NCBI RefSeq assembly: GCF_000315625.1
Contig: NW_005434528.1
Span: 40,843 to 104,842 of the forward strand
DNA: 64,000 bases
Source of the DNA: Guillardia theta CCMP2712
Lineage: Eukaryota; Cryptophyceae; Pyrenomonadales; Geminigeraceae
Direction: 5' to 3'
The notes under the pieces were generated by a model. The model was not told the DNA's origin and did not search any database. It saw only the letters and a program-made list of their open reading frames with translations. Positions within the stretch are counted from its first letter, which is position 1; each line of letters begins with the position of its first letter. Below are positions 21,001-32,640 of this stretch, piece after piece. The position numbers and the translations under genes are program-made.

Positions 21001-22921
21001 CCGGCAAGTTCCTCCGCGGGGACGGCATCTCCTTGAACGACCGATCCTCCATCCTCGGCTTCTCCGGCCCACGGTCTCGGTTCATCGGATCCTTTGGATG
21101 CCCATCCCTTCCTCGAGAAGGAGGAGGATCTCTCCCGTGGAACTTCTCCTGCCCAGACCGTCTGCCGCCGGACTCACCAGCTCGGCCTCCTCCTCCTCCT
21201 CCTCCTCCTCCTCCTCCTCCCCTGCACGGCCGATGGTATCAGACATCTACTTAATTCCTCCTCCTCATCGTCGTCATCATCATTCTCATCATCATCCTCA
21301 TCCTCGTCCTCATCAATCTCATGATAGTCGTCGTCGTCGTCATCATCATCATCATCATCATCATCACCTCTTCGGTCCTCCAACCATGGGCTGCAATCAC
21401 GAGTCAGACATCATCGTCGTTTCTCGTCAGGCCGGGGTAGGCAGAGAAGCAATGGCAGGTACCGGCGGCTTGCTCCTGTCCCCTCTCCCGAACCTCGAGT
21501 CCCTTCCTCCCCCTCTTCCACCAGAATCTTATGAACGAGTTAGAGCCAATAACGAGCACAGAAGCTGCAGCATACCTCCCTTCATGCTGGGGGGACCGTC
21601 CATGCCTCCTCCTCCAGATCCAAGGGATCCGCTTCTCCCGCCATAGCCCCCACCGTACATGCCCGACTTCTGCGAGCCTCCTCCACTCCATCCGCTCTGT
21701 GAGATCCCGGAGGGTCAAAGGGGACAAGGAAGGGTCCAACCTCACCCCATGGGACATGCTACCCTGACCGGACCAGCTGCTGCCCATCTGAGAGGCTCTT
21801 TGCGCCCGGATATGCTCTTGCTGCTGCATCAGCCTCTCCTGTCTCTCCTGCGAGCCGACAAGTCAGTTGGAGGCTGGAGGAAGCGAGAGGAGAGAGGTTG
21901 TCACTTGTTCTTTCTGTGCAGCAAGGCGAGCCTGCTGCTGCTCCAGCATCTGCTGCCTGTGGAGGTCTTGCGCCCTCCTCTGTTGCAGGGATGAGAGTGT
22001 ATCGAGACGAATGAGAAAAGTTCGATATCAGCGAGGACCGAACGACAGGTGGGAGGATGGAGAAGAGGAGGAGTACGCGGGACGATAGAGGAATCCACGA
22101 AAAGGCAGGAGGGAAAGAGTATAAAACGAAAAGGAGGAAGGTGAGACAAGGAGGATGGAAAGAAGGATGGAAAGAAGATGAGGAAGACAAAAGAAAGAAA
22201 ATGACAATTGACCTGATCCCTCGGGTCATCTCCTCGCTGTCCATGGCTCATCCCGCCGTAATCGTCTTGAGAGTATCCTACTCCAGCGAGATCAGGACAA
22301 GACTCTGACAAGTATGAATAGCTGTAAAGTGGACCTCGTTCGTAGCGGCTAGAGCCGTATCCTCCTCCCATCTCAGGAGGTACGTTTCCACGTCTAAGGC
22401 AGCGAGCGAGTGAGAGGGAGGGGAGGGAGGGAGGGAGGGGAGGGGGAGGGGGGGGAGGGAGGGAGGGAGTAAGAGGGACGATCATGGGGTGCCAATCGAG
22501 CTGCAGTGACTTCCTACCTGTCGAATCCTGACCTCGACGATTCTCCCCTGCTGTAGTACTCTCCGTACCGCCTTCCGCCCCGTCAGCATCATGGATGGGG
22601 CATCCTCATGGTCCTTACCTGTCGTTCGAGGGCTCTGACCCTTGCTGGAGCTGCTGAAGGAGAAGCATCTGGAGCTGCTCGTTCTGCAGCACAGCATGAA
22701 CAACACTGAGGGGGGGCAGGGAGGATGAGGTAGGAGCTACTGCGCCTTACCTGGTTCGACTGGTCGTACCCTGTACATTAAGTTGCATCAGTTGCTTGTT
22801 TGCCTCCTTCCAGTCACGAATCACCTGCCATTTGATCGCCAGGCCCGCCATAGCTCGAGTCCATCCCGCCGCCATAACCGTTGTATCCTCCTCGTGAGCC
22901 TCCGGAACCCCACTGATCCAT
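18014..22921 (-). CDS. CCAR1: CCAR1/DBC1-like transcription/apoptosis regulator, 3' end lost in gap
   Basis: Nineteen exons join in frame (929 codons): 22921-22825, 22770-22751, 22683-22619, 22571-22518, 22393-22213, 21979-21905, 21847-21746, 21696-21576, 21527-21463, 21390-21368, 21221-20385, 20235-20102, 19878-19775, 19563-19525, 19458-19024, 18952-18677, 18424-18389, 18180-18125 and 18080-18014. The N-terminus is Gly/Tyr/Gln/RGG-rich. RLRYPRLHVAQDFSRALCLW matches the region before the inactive Nudix (DBC1) domain, and LIRTAIRCVKETIDVDLSG with WHRFMEIQYNRP closes that domain. Then follow an Ala/Glu coiled coil, CILVRPKW...SLDGLLDYN, VSLFAEFFHEML and an EF-hand-like AWEYFDKGFAEYVRPDDAEV with MIHNLG. 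Animal CCAR proteins are nuclear coactivators and splicing regulators. No SAP domain was seen. A 39-nt exon encodes almost pure Ala. The C-terminal coiled coil would lie in or past the gap. Confidence 0.83.
21236..21366 (-). repeat. (GAT/GAC)n tract in CCAR1-like intron
   Basis: The intron 21367-21222 consists largely of ATC/TCG/TCC triplets on the plus strand. The Asp-rich minus-strand frame it creates is interrupted by clean splice sites (GAG|GTGATG and GTGCAG|G) and is not coding in the model used here. Confidence 0.75.
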
Positions 22922-25785
22922 CGCAGCGAGGAGTGACTGTGCAAGGAGATCGATCAGTCTCCTTCTTACTCTTGTTCTCTTCTTATCCCCCACTTAATAA
23001 CGTTTCTCTATATCCTCAACGCTCGACCGTATCCTGTTCTTAACAAGCCAATATCTGGCCCTATGATCTTCCTTCCATCGCTAAAATCGAAAACAACTGA
23101 TGCTTCTTCTGTTCGAAGAATGTCTCCGTGTCTCTCCATTCAATCAACACAAACCCTGCCTCAGCCCTTCATCCCTGAATTCCTCTGACCTCGCCTATCG
23201 ATGCCTCCTCCATTATGGTCGCTCGTTGACTGTAAAGATCTCCTTCATTCAGATTCATTCTCATCATCATCTTATTCTTCTTCCTCTTCCTGCTGTTGTT
23301 GGTGGTGTTGATTTTGCATCAGCAGCATCAACATCTCCTCCTGCTGTTTTCACCCTCCCTCGCCATCCTCCATGCCTTTCCTCTTCCACAACGAAATTCT
23401 AAAAAAATATAAAATGCACAGTGCAAATTGGTACCAAAAATTATTAAAATATTTCTACATGTATAATTGAATATATTGTCAATATGTGTAAGTTTTTTAC
23501 ATGGTTTTAGAAAAACAACAATACAAACAAAAAATAACAACCCTTCAAAAACTTTACCATATATCATAATAAATAAGCTAGGTACAAATTCTGATACAAA
23601 ACATACTATAACTCCACAAATAAAATCTCACGAGCCCCAAAAAGAATTTTAAAACCTTACTTTCAGTGCCACTGAGTCGTCGGAACTTGCAGCACTGCCG
23701 CAGCACTGCGGCCGGGCCGGGCGGCAGTGACTCCGTGGTGAGAGTCTGGCCGGGCCCGCCACCGGGGTGACCGTGCGGCCGTGCGGCCGGGGCCGGGGCC
23801 CGCCCTGTGACACCGGGCACTCAAAGTTAACGGTTAAACTTTATATTCAAGTCATGACGGTTCCGAACCGTTGAACGGCCAACAGGCCGCCCGAGTCGGA
23901 GCCCGGCGCACAGCGGCCGCCGCGCGCCGCTCGGCCGGCCCTGAGCAGCCTTCCGAATTCCAAAGTTCCACCGGCACTGGGCGCGGCTCGGACTGCGGCT
24001 ACCGTACGGCCCACTCCCGGAGGCCGCCGCCGGGCCGGGCCGCCCGCCGGGGCCGGGCGGCGCCCGGCTGAGCCTGACTCGAACTGCCGCCCGGGCCGGC
24101 GCCGCGGCGCCGGGCGCCGTTCAAGAGTCGGAATTCGGACACGCCGCGCCTGGCGGTACTACCGGGTGAATTCTTGGCCTTAATAAGGGCGGCCCGTCAC
24201 GTACCCACCTACCTCTTCGAACCTGACTTCACTGATCGGACCCCTCATTATGACTGCAGACAACGTCAGATTCCACCCGGTTTCGCAGTACCCCCATCAG
24301 CATCTACCCCTCAGCCGTCTACTACTACCACCCACCAACCAACAACGGGAGGCTCGTTACTACGCATGACCACCCCAGATGTCGGGGCCCGAGTCGGTGC
24401 AAATTTGAATATATATCTATCAAAATTTGAAAACTTATTTAAGATAAATTTCAAAAATTTGAAACTTTGAAATCAACCTACTACAGGCGATTGCAGATTG
24501 GGGGTCCTCACCCTCAACGGCTCATTCATGATGAGTTTGGAAGGGGTAGGGGTTCGAGGGAGGGGTGACAAAGTTGAAATGGTGGGTGGCAATGGAAATG
24601 GGGTACACACGTAGGGGTACCTAATGTTCCCATCACCAGGGGTGGAATTAGAATTCATAGAGATAAGGTGGACGATTGAGGGAAATTGGTGTAGCATACA
24701 GGGGTAGGGGGTACACCTCATCTTGATGAAGAAGAATGGGGGTCCAGTAGGGTATAGTGCACTCGAAAGGGGGTAGGGTGGTTAGGATTGATGCTTTAAA
24801 ACGGGGTGGGTAGTTCATGACGGGGTGGATAGAGGAGCGGCAGGGGGTAGTAATAGATGGTGGTAGTGCCGCGACGTGTCCACAATGTCATGAGATCAGT
24901 CAGAGAAGCGAAGCGAAGATGAGAGCGAGAGAGGAGAGAAGAAGACAGCAAGGAAGAGAAGACAGCAACAAGGACGTTGAAATCTTATAGCGATCGTTGA
25001 AGGAGTGGAGCATCAGCGAACGGGTAATGGAAGTGTCAAGGCGATGGAACTGAGCAGGGAAGTCAGTGGGGTTGAAGGGAGGGGTGATTCAAGGGAGCGA
25101 ATCGTCAAATGATATAGTGATATACTCTGTCATCAAGTTTAAGCATGCTAGGAGAAGAATAAGTGGATTACATACCTTAGAGCATGAATTAACAGGTTCC
25201 CTTATGAACAAATCAGTACAAAATATTACGGCAGAAGAGATGCTGTGATTGGAGATTAAAGATGCCATTAAAACGATTTGTGTGACGAGAAAGGAAGAAT
25301 TGCAGATCAAGGAGGAGAATAGGTGTAACGAAGAAAGCAGAGATGGCTGAGGGATTGGAGATGAGATGAGATGGAACAGATAAAAACCCTCATGATCAGT
25401 GAAGCGACGCTGCAGAGTTGAAGTTGACGAATATCAGGGGGGGCTTCCATGAATAGAGATGGGGACTTCTAAGGAAGGTTTGAAGAAGTCATGCTCATGA
25501 GACAAGGGCAGGAGTTGATGGCTGAGTATATGGTCTCTGAAACAAGCAGAGAGGTAAGGGCGAGAGGAGGCACTGTAAGGAGATGCAAGAGGAAAAGGAT
25601 TAGGAATGTTATCCAGCACCTTCAAGGATACAATCATGCTGGTAGGAAGAGTTCAATGCTGTGAATTTCAATGATGCACAGGAGATGAAAGACAGCAAAC
25701 TCCGTTTAAATGTAGAGCGTGCATGTGCAATCGTTGTCATTAGATCCCTTTCTATGCAGGAGCTGAAGCTGAATTTTGTCTGCAG
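22922..25785. other. Intergenic: AT-rich block, GC-rich tract, G-run region
   Basis: 22922-23400 is the CCAR1-like 5' flank. 23400-23660 is AT-rich. 23690-24130 is a large GC-rich dispersed tract with a partial ACTCAAAGTTAA motif at about 23820. 24400-24475 is AT-rich again. 24490-24880 is full of GGGGTAGGGG/GGGGTGGG runs like those upstream of the duplicated Ser/Thr-rich genes. 25066-25248 has a 60-codon open frame of unknown meaning. Upstream exons of the next gene may lie in 24900-25780 but could not be defined. Confidence 0.5.
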
Positions 25786-26527
25786 GTGATATTGCTAGCA
25801 TGATGCAGGTTCAACCACAATACTCCTATCACGATCAGTTTCACAATGAGATGCCCGCGCAGTACCCGTACCCCCAAGAACATGTCCAGCAAATGCCCTA
25901 TCCTCGATATGACATGATGAATCAACAACCGCCCATTCCAGCGCCTGCTCAGCCCATGATGGGTCAAGGACAACCGATGGGAGGGCAGCCCATGATGGGA
26001 CAGCCGATAGGAGGGCAGCCCATGATGGGACAGCCGATAGGAGGGCAGCCGATGGGAGGGCAGCCCATGTTTCAACCACCACCAGCGCCTCCTGGAGCGT
26101 ATGCGAATGGGTTGAACCCTCAGAAAGCCAGCGCGTCATCGTCGAGTGGCAGGCGAGGCAAAGGCAGGCTCATCAAAAAGGGAAAGTAGGATGATGCATG
26201 TGTTGGTGTGGGAGATTGAGACTTTTGCGATCAGATACTGGCCTGGGAACTGGTTGAAATTGATCGAGATTGAGAAACCGGTGTTCGAGGCTGACCTAAG
26301 AGACAAACAGGCTGAAGAGACCATGTATGATGTCCTTGATTCGTGTGCTGGCTGCAAGTAACATGCTTGTATAGGATGCCCCAGCCAGCTCCTGCTCCCT
26401 CAATGCCGTACAACCCCCCTCAAATGTACCAGCAACCAGTTCAACAACCAATGCAGCACGCCGCTCCACCACCTCCTTCCTTCGAGGGTCGATACTATGA
26501 GGAAGGCTCGAGTGGGGAGGCTCTTTA
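25786..26527 (+). CDS. Pro/Gln/Met-rich protein, C-terminal exons only
   Basis: An exon opening after CTGCAG (25785) reads MMQVQPQYSYHDQFHNEMPA and then about seven copies of a GGQPMMGQPI-type repeat (about 25975-26070). Read straight through it ends at TAG 26187-26189 after GRRGKGRLIKKGK. A second coding segment begins after TTGTATAG (about 26374) with MPQPAPAPSMPYNPPQMYQQ and ends at TAA 26525-26527. A GC|GTATGC donor near 26099 would join the two in frame. Two alternative C-termini are therefore possible: a basic tail, or an acidic PPPPSFEGRYYEEGSSGEAL tail. No domain was recognised. The composition resembles low-complexity adaptor or RNA-binding tails. Upstream exons were not found. Confidence 0.5.
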
Positions 26528-26940
26528 ATGGGCATGTGGTACAAGAAAATGACTGAAGATGCCTATCTCTCGCTCAGTGTTGGTGGTCTACAGTTTGAGT
26601 TGATGTGTAGAAAACAAGACTTGGAAACAAGGAAATCAAAAGCAAGTTCGATTGCTCGTACGAGTTGCTAAACCTTTGTATTCCTCATCTTTCCTTCTGC
26701 ATGGTTGGTACCCCCTGGTTGTATCCTGTCACCCCTCATGAGGCTTTAGTACCTGTCCTCGTCGTTCTCATGCACCATCATGACAGATCTTGTAAGGCAA
26801 TGATGAAGGAAAGTGAAAAGTAAAGAGCGCATGATAAAGCATCGTTTTTCAACACATCTTGAATCAATGTCCGACACTCATCCAGCATGTTCATCCAAGA
26901 ATGACACCAAACCCTCCTGGACCCCCTTGCCTCCACCTGC

Positions 26941-27312
26941 CTCTCTATCTCCCCCACCACTGCCTGTACCCTCTACCTCTCTATCTCCCCCACCACTGCC
27001 TGTACCCTCTGCCTCTCTATCTCCCCCACCACTGCCTGTACCCTCTACCTCTCTATCTCCCCCACCACTGCCTGTACCCTCTACCTCTCTATCTCCCCCA
27101 CCACTGCCTGTACCCTCTACCTCTCTATCTCCCCCACCACTGCCTGTACCCTCTGCCTCTCTATCTCCCCCACCACTGCCTGTACCCTCTGCCTCTCTAT
27201 CTCCCCCACCACTGCCTGTACCCTCTACCTCTCTATCTCCCCCACCACTGCCTGTACCCTCTACCTCTCTATCTCCCCCACCACTGCCTGTACCCTCTAC
27301 CTCTCTATCTAG
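26941..27312. repeat. 36-bp minisatellite, ten copies
   Basis: The unit CTCTCTATCTCCCCCACC plus ACTGCCTGTACCCTCTAC repeats every 36 bases from 26941 to 27300, with a partial eleventh. One TAC/TGC variant position recurs. Because 36 is divisible by three, Ser/Pro and Leu/Tyr/His frames remain open through it; no flanking evidence shows that it is translated. Confidence 0.95.
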
Positions 27313-27589
27313 GATGTTCTAGGCTGAACGAGTGTACTCAAAGCTTTCTAGGCTGAACGAGTGTACTCAAAGCTTTGTTGGAGATCAGGAGCTAGGCTGA
27401 TGGTATCCTCTGAGAGATGCTGTTAGCAAAACATTGAAATGTTGTGATGGTTGGAACACAAGAGGGGGGAGGAGGGAGGATGTAACATGATGGTCCCTCT
27501 ACCTCAGGCAATGTATCACTGATTCTATCTCAACGCAGGAAGGAATCACACGCTCCTCACGAGTGTGCTGCACTTGTACCCATGCTGTG

Positions 27590-27720
27590 TGCCACGAATC
27601 GATAGTGAGTTGGTGTTATCAAATAAACTTCATGTCTCTACTCTTCACCCTTGTGTGTCAACCTGCGGAGGTGCCTTGAGCATTTGCTGTAGACGTCTGC
27701 AACCCGTGAAGCTTCAGGGT
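27590..27720 (+). repeat. 3'-end-like segment repeated at 57190-57290
   Basis: Blocks GTGTGCCACGAA, GATAGTG, GTGTTATCAAATAAACTTCA and GCGGAGGTGCCTTGAGCATT are shared with 57190-57290. The shared AATAAA looks like a polyadenylation signal. It is part of the set of blocks duplicated between 27-37 kb and 57-64 kb. Confidence 0.75.
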
Positions 27721-27755
27721 GTGACAGAAGTTTGGTAGCGTTAAGTGTTTGTGTC

Positions 27756-28223
27756 GTGATTTGTGGAGTTTCATTCTGTTTTCCGTCTCCGCTAGTGATT
27801 TGTGGAGTTTCATTCTGTTTTCCGTCTCCGCTAGTGATTTGTGGAGTGTCATTCTGTTTTCCGTCTCCGCTAGTGATTTGTGGAGTTTCATTCTGTTTTC
27901 CGTCTCCGCTAGTGATTTGTGGAGTTTCATTCTGTTTTCCGTCTCCGCTAGTGATTTGTGGAGTTTCATTCTGTTTTCCGTCTCCGCTAGTGATTTGTGG
28001 AGTTTCATTCTGTTTTCCGTCTCCGCTAGTGATTTGTGGAGTTTCATTCTGTTTTCCGTCTCCGCTAGTGATTTGTGGAGTTTCATTCTGTTTTCCGTCT
28101 CCGCTAGTGATTTGTGGAGTTTCATTCTGTTTTCCGTCTCCGCTAGTGATTTGTGGAGTTTCATTCTGTTTTCCGTCTCCGCTAGTGATTTGTGGAGTTT
28201 CATTCTGTTTTCCGTCTCCGCTG
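27756..28223. repeat. 39-bp minisatellite, twelve copies
   Basis: The unit GTGATTTGTGGAGTTTCATT plus CTGTTTTCCGTCTCCGCTA starts every 39 bases from 27756 to 28185. One copy has GAGTGTC for GAGTTTC. The period is a multiple of three, which opens long repetitive frames on both strands; none has a start context, domain or flanking exon that supports a gene. Confidence 0.95.
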
Positions 28224-28619
28224 TGCTTGAATTTGGCGTTCTGGACTACGTTGTTGTATACACAACTTTGCGTAAGACCTTGAGCTCAGATGATCTTAGG
28301 ATCACTGTTTATCAAGCACACACACTCATGAGATCAGCACCATGCTCTCTGGCAGCTCTCCGGCATCGTCATCCTATTTCCCTACGGTACAGCTATGCTA
28401 CGTCCAAGGGGCGTCCGGAATGAGTCCAGGATACAACACACGTGATGTCATACAATACTCGTCAGGCTGCTTCCAAGCAGATTTCTGATCATCAGCTGTT
28501 AGATAATGATTGGCAATTCTTGGGGGACGCTGATGACCTGGAACACGACCGCATCTTACTGCCACCGGTAGGTCCCCGCCATTGACACCCATGCTCAAGT
28601 TACGGCCAAGATCAAGAAC

Positions 28620-30143
28620 TTGCCTAAGCTGGACACTGCCAGGCAGACACCGCAGAAAAATGTACTCACCAGGGTCAGGGCAGTACGATATGCCCTCGAA
28701 CCTGCACTAGATCTCTTGGATGAGGTGCTCGTCAACATTGCATCGCTCCGGCAGAGCTCCGGCAACTATCCTGGACTACCTTTGCGAGGCAGCTCCAGGA
28801 CAGTTATCTTCCACCAGCATCTTCAGCTGCTGCCTGGAGGTCTTGAATTCGCCAACGACAGCGTCATCCGACGACGCTTCGTCGCAGGAGTGTTAGCTGA
28901 GTATGGCATTGCCTTGGATACCACGGCTCAGAGTCGGAAGGATACGAAAATCCGCCAGCTGCATGCCATCACCGCGATGTTTCCAGGCGGCCCGGAAGCA
29001 CGCACGCGGCTGGACATGCGCAAGGGGAGCAGGGGAGAAACTCCCGCAAGGACGGCGGGAGCAGAGGGAGGAATCCATCCAAGGACCGACAAGCAGGCGC
29101 GTCTGCTCGGAAGGGCCGTTCCAGCCGTTGCAACAGTCGGGAGCGCGCAGAGGGCCGCTGCTTTAACTGCAGGCAGCGAGGACAAGAAGTGGAAAGAGTC
29201 GGTCCCGTCGCACAGGGAGATGATGACATCTCGTTTCAAATGAACTTCAACTTTGCATCCCCGGTACGAGCGCTGGGAATGTCAAAGTTCAGTGGTGCAA
29301 CGGCTTGGGCTGTCGACATACGCGATCCCTGCAGCGGTCAAGGTGCAGCTTGCTCAGGGCGACAGCTCCATGCTCGTTCGCGAGGCCTGTCGAGTGGACT
29401 TCACCATCGCGGGCACGGCGACAAACGCACAAGAGGACTTGCTGGTACTCGACGCGCACGCGGCGTTGCCGGCGATCCTCAGTCGTCGCTTCATAAGGCG
29501 CATGCAGCACTTGCCGGTAGGGGTCACGCTGCCATCCTCCATCTCCGGTACGGGGCCTGGCTGCATCCTTCATCCCAGGCTCAATGCCCATCTGGTCGAG
29601 GTCAATGTCCCACCTCCGGTGCCGACGGAGTTCATGGAAAGGATTGGCAACGCGCGGCTGTTCTTGAGCAAGGTTGACCTGGCCAGTGGGTTCTGGCAGT
29701 TCAAGCTCACGGAGAACACTGAGAGCTCAATATACCGGCTTCCTGATGGAACAAGGAGCGTTCGACTTCTGCTGGAACTGAGCAAGATCCAAGCGATTCA
29801 ACAGTTTCCGGTTTCCGCATCGCTGAAGCAACTTCATTTATTCTTGGGATTGGCCAACTTCTACAAGCGATTCATTCCTAATATTGCGAGACTCGCAGCG
29901 GACCAATCGGACGAGCTCAAGCAGGGCCAGAGACGATTTGTGTGGACCAAGACAGCACAAGAAGCTGTTGATGCCCTCAAACGGGCCTTGACGCAGGCAC
30001 CTGTCCTCCATCATTCTCAGAGCGATCGCCCAACCATCTTGCAACAGATGCTTCGGATCTCGAAATTGGCACTGCTCTGCATCAGCAGACGGGATCGAGC
30101 ACCCAATTGCAACACTCTCGTTGCTACATCAGACGCATCGTAG
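28620..30143 (+). mobile_element. Decayed Ty3/gypsy retrotransposon (gag-protease-RT relic)
   Basis: Two open stretches (28620-29243 and 29253-30143) share one frame, separated by a TGA. A gag-like N-terminal part is followed by protease-like VDFTIAGTATNAQEDLLVLD and AILSRRFIRRM. Reverse-transcriptase pieces are FLSKVDLASGFWQFKLTE and, after loss of the segment with the catalytic FxDD motif, LFLGLANFYKRFIPNIARLA and FVWTKTAQEAVDALKRALTQ. These are hallmark Ty3/gypsy motifs. The missing catalytic core and stops show an inactive relic. Related shorter pieces are at 57305-57760. Confidence 0.8.
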
Positions 30144-30149
30144 GCAGAA

Positions 30150-30400
30150 TTCAAACTGACGCGACGAAGTCAGAAAGGAGTTCTTCTCACCTTGAATTGA
30201 GCTGTCATTTCCTATTCCAGCAAACTTCAACAGTCTGTTAGTCTAAGCTCTACGGAGTCTGAACTTCAGGCATCTACCATGGCTGTACAGTACATTCTTA
30301 TCTTCCGTCGCCTCCTCAGTTATTTCACAGAATGAAACGCTTCGATATCAAATCGTTTCTTTGTGACAAGCTTGCCAAGCAGACGTTCCTTCCTATTCAA
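30150..30400 (+). mobile_element. Ty1/copia RNase H relic
   Basis: Translating through frame breaks gives VISYSSKLQQSVSLSSTESE, which matches VNFSSKLQKVVSLSSTEAEL of the full copia element here (49373-49432). It begins only a few codons after the Ty3/gypsy relic ends, so two element classes are joined or nested. Stop codons show it is non-functional. Confidence 0.7.
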
Positions 30401-31211
30401 TTTGCTTCCTGACTTCTAAGCTCTACGTTTGGATTTCTCCTCAGTGGCTGCCATCTTCTCTACCATCACAAGATCTGCATGGGAGGATGATGGCACATGC
30501 AGTTCGGTTGCATGGGACGATTGCATGCGAGCAGTACCTGCTCGTTGCTTTGCAGGATGGCACGTGCAGTACATGCTCGTTGAATGGGAGCAGACGCCTT
30601 TCTCCCATCGCTGAGCCGTGCAGGTACTCCTCAGACCTACTAGTCCCTGCTGCACATGGCAGGTGGCCGTGTGGCCAGCTGCTCGCTTGCATGGGAGGAC
30701 TCTCGGGTCGTTGAAAACATTTGCGAGTCCAGAGATGCTCAACGCATCTTTCCTCCAAACACTTGCTGCAATCTTATTCTTCAAAAGCAAAAGGCGTTCC
30801 CTGAGGTTTCAGCTTCTCTTTCAAGCAGGCCTTCTCCTCATGATGCGCTCAAGCAAGTTCATGGCTCAGGCATGACGGCCTCGCTCTTGCTTTACCGCAG
30901 CTGCCATGGTCTCCTTGGCAGGGATGATCCCTTCGATAGCCAGTGGCTCGCTCGCTCTCTCGCTTTCTCCTTCTCTTGCGTCTGTCTCGTTGTCTCGACA
31001 GCCGCACTCTGTTGCTGGGAGGACAACAGTGCTCAGCGCGGCAGTGCAGAATTTTTCGATTCACCAACAGGCTACTTTGTTCCTTTTAGCTCTTCGCAAC
31101 AGCTAGTATCGCTTCCAGAGGCGACTACTCGTCTTCGACAAGAATTTGTAGGAGTACTGATGAGGGGTGGTCTACCCCGCACTTGGTCTGGAGATGTAGG
31201 GGTCTTGCCTC

Positions 31212-31242
<31 letters not shown>

Positions 31243-32640
31243 GCAAGCGCATTGTTTGGCGAACCCCTCTCCATCAAAGACCAACATCAGATCCGATCCG
31301 AACATCACCGCTTTCTTTTTCATTTGCATCTCATTGGACTCGGAAGAGCTTTCAGCCACTTCCAAATAAACACATCTCTTGCACTGCCTCTTTCATTCCT
31401 TGATTACACTCGTAATCATCACAACATACTCTTGTTGTGTGACTTACTTTGACTCTTGTGTTTCTTGGGAACACGGTCCTCGAATTTTACACGGAGCGTA
31501 TCTCACCCCATCGGACGGTGCCAGTGTGATCAGAGGACTACTGTGTGTTCATCATCTCCTACCGTCACGGATCTGACTTTCTGCGGACAGTGACTGTGCT
31601 GTCTCGTCAAGTTATGTCCTCGATGTCTCAAACATTTTGGCGGGCCGGTGCTAGGAAGGCCTCCTCTTCGTCTGACGTGCTACATTGCCACCTCGCAACA
31701 CGTAAGGGTCGTCTTTACACAACGATTGTCATGGACTTTCTCCACATGCTCGAGAGTGCTTACTATGCGACATCTCCGAGCAAGTCGACTTGCATCTGCA
31801 GATAGCTGCAATATTCATTTTTCGATTTTTAGCTCTTCTGACAAGCCTTCTCTGCGCTTTCAAACTCACAACACTATCGCTACACTATCGCTACCATGAA
31901 TGGCACCTCCACTGGATCACACAAAGGTGTACTAAGGTAGAGACGAAGATCGTAGCTCTTCAGATGATCCTTCAGACGCAGCTGTTCTTCCAGATGTCGG
32001 AGTACTGCAGCTAATCTTTGCCTGGCCTGGAGAGAGCCTGGTTCCTATGAGCTCTAACACCATCCAAATGCGGTGAACAGAGTCTCAAAATCAGAAGAAC
32101 CTGAAGCTACATTCAGTGTAGAGACAGTTACATTTTGCATATTCTTGCAGCAGAAATTCATCTTCAGATGAAAGTTCATGCTCTCTTTTGTACACTTTTG
32201 CTTCCAAAATGCTCTCTGGGCCAAGCAAATTCCGTACCATTGCGTGAGAATGACTGTTGAACTCGAGAAATAAGAAATATCCGACAAGATTTCAATTCTC
32301 TCCTGAGCAACTGTAATTTGATGCTGAATTCCATCGCAGATTTGAGGTTACAACCCGCCATGATGAAGCTACCCCTCTTCTATCACGTCACAACCTGATC
32401 GACGATGCTGGAGGAGGACCCATGCTACGACTGATGTCGGTAGCAGTGCTGTTCATCACTTAGATAAGGCTCTTTCTATAAACATTCAACTCAACAGAGC
32501 TCCTTTCAAGATTGCCGAAATTGCAATTTCTTTGAAATTTCCCTTGTCACTCGCTCACCACAGGTATGAAAGGAGGTAGTGCGGGTATAATTGATCACTG
32601 TTGGCAATAGTGAATCATTCACCAGCTCGAGTCAATCCGA
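30400..32640. other. No recognisable gene
   Basis: Short open frames exist in several phases but none shows a domain, a consistent splice model or a repeat family. It may be further decayed transposon sequence. A (CTG)n stretch lies at about 31217-31240. Confidence 0.5.

Noticed and set aside
21174-21383. Asp-rich protein on the minus strand
   Set aside because: It is the GAT/GAC intron of the CCAR1-like gene, bounded by splice sites that keep frame.
27658-28203. 181-codon repetitive minus-strand frame
   Set aside because: A consequence of the 39-bp period; no start context or homologous domain.
30429-31369. Several open frames after the retroelement relics
   Set aside because: They overlap one another on both strands, with no motif, splice model or repeat support.
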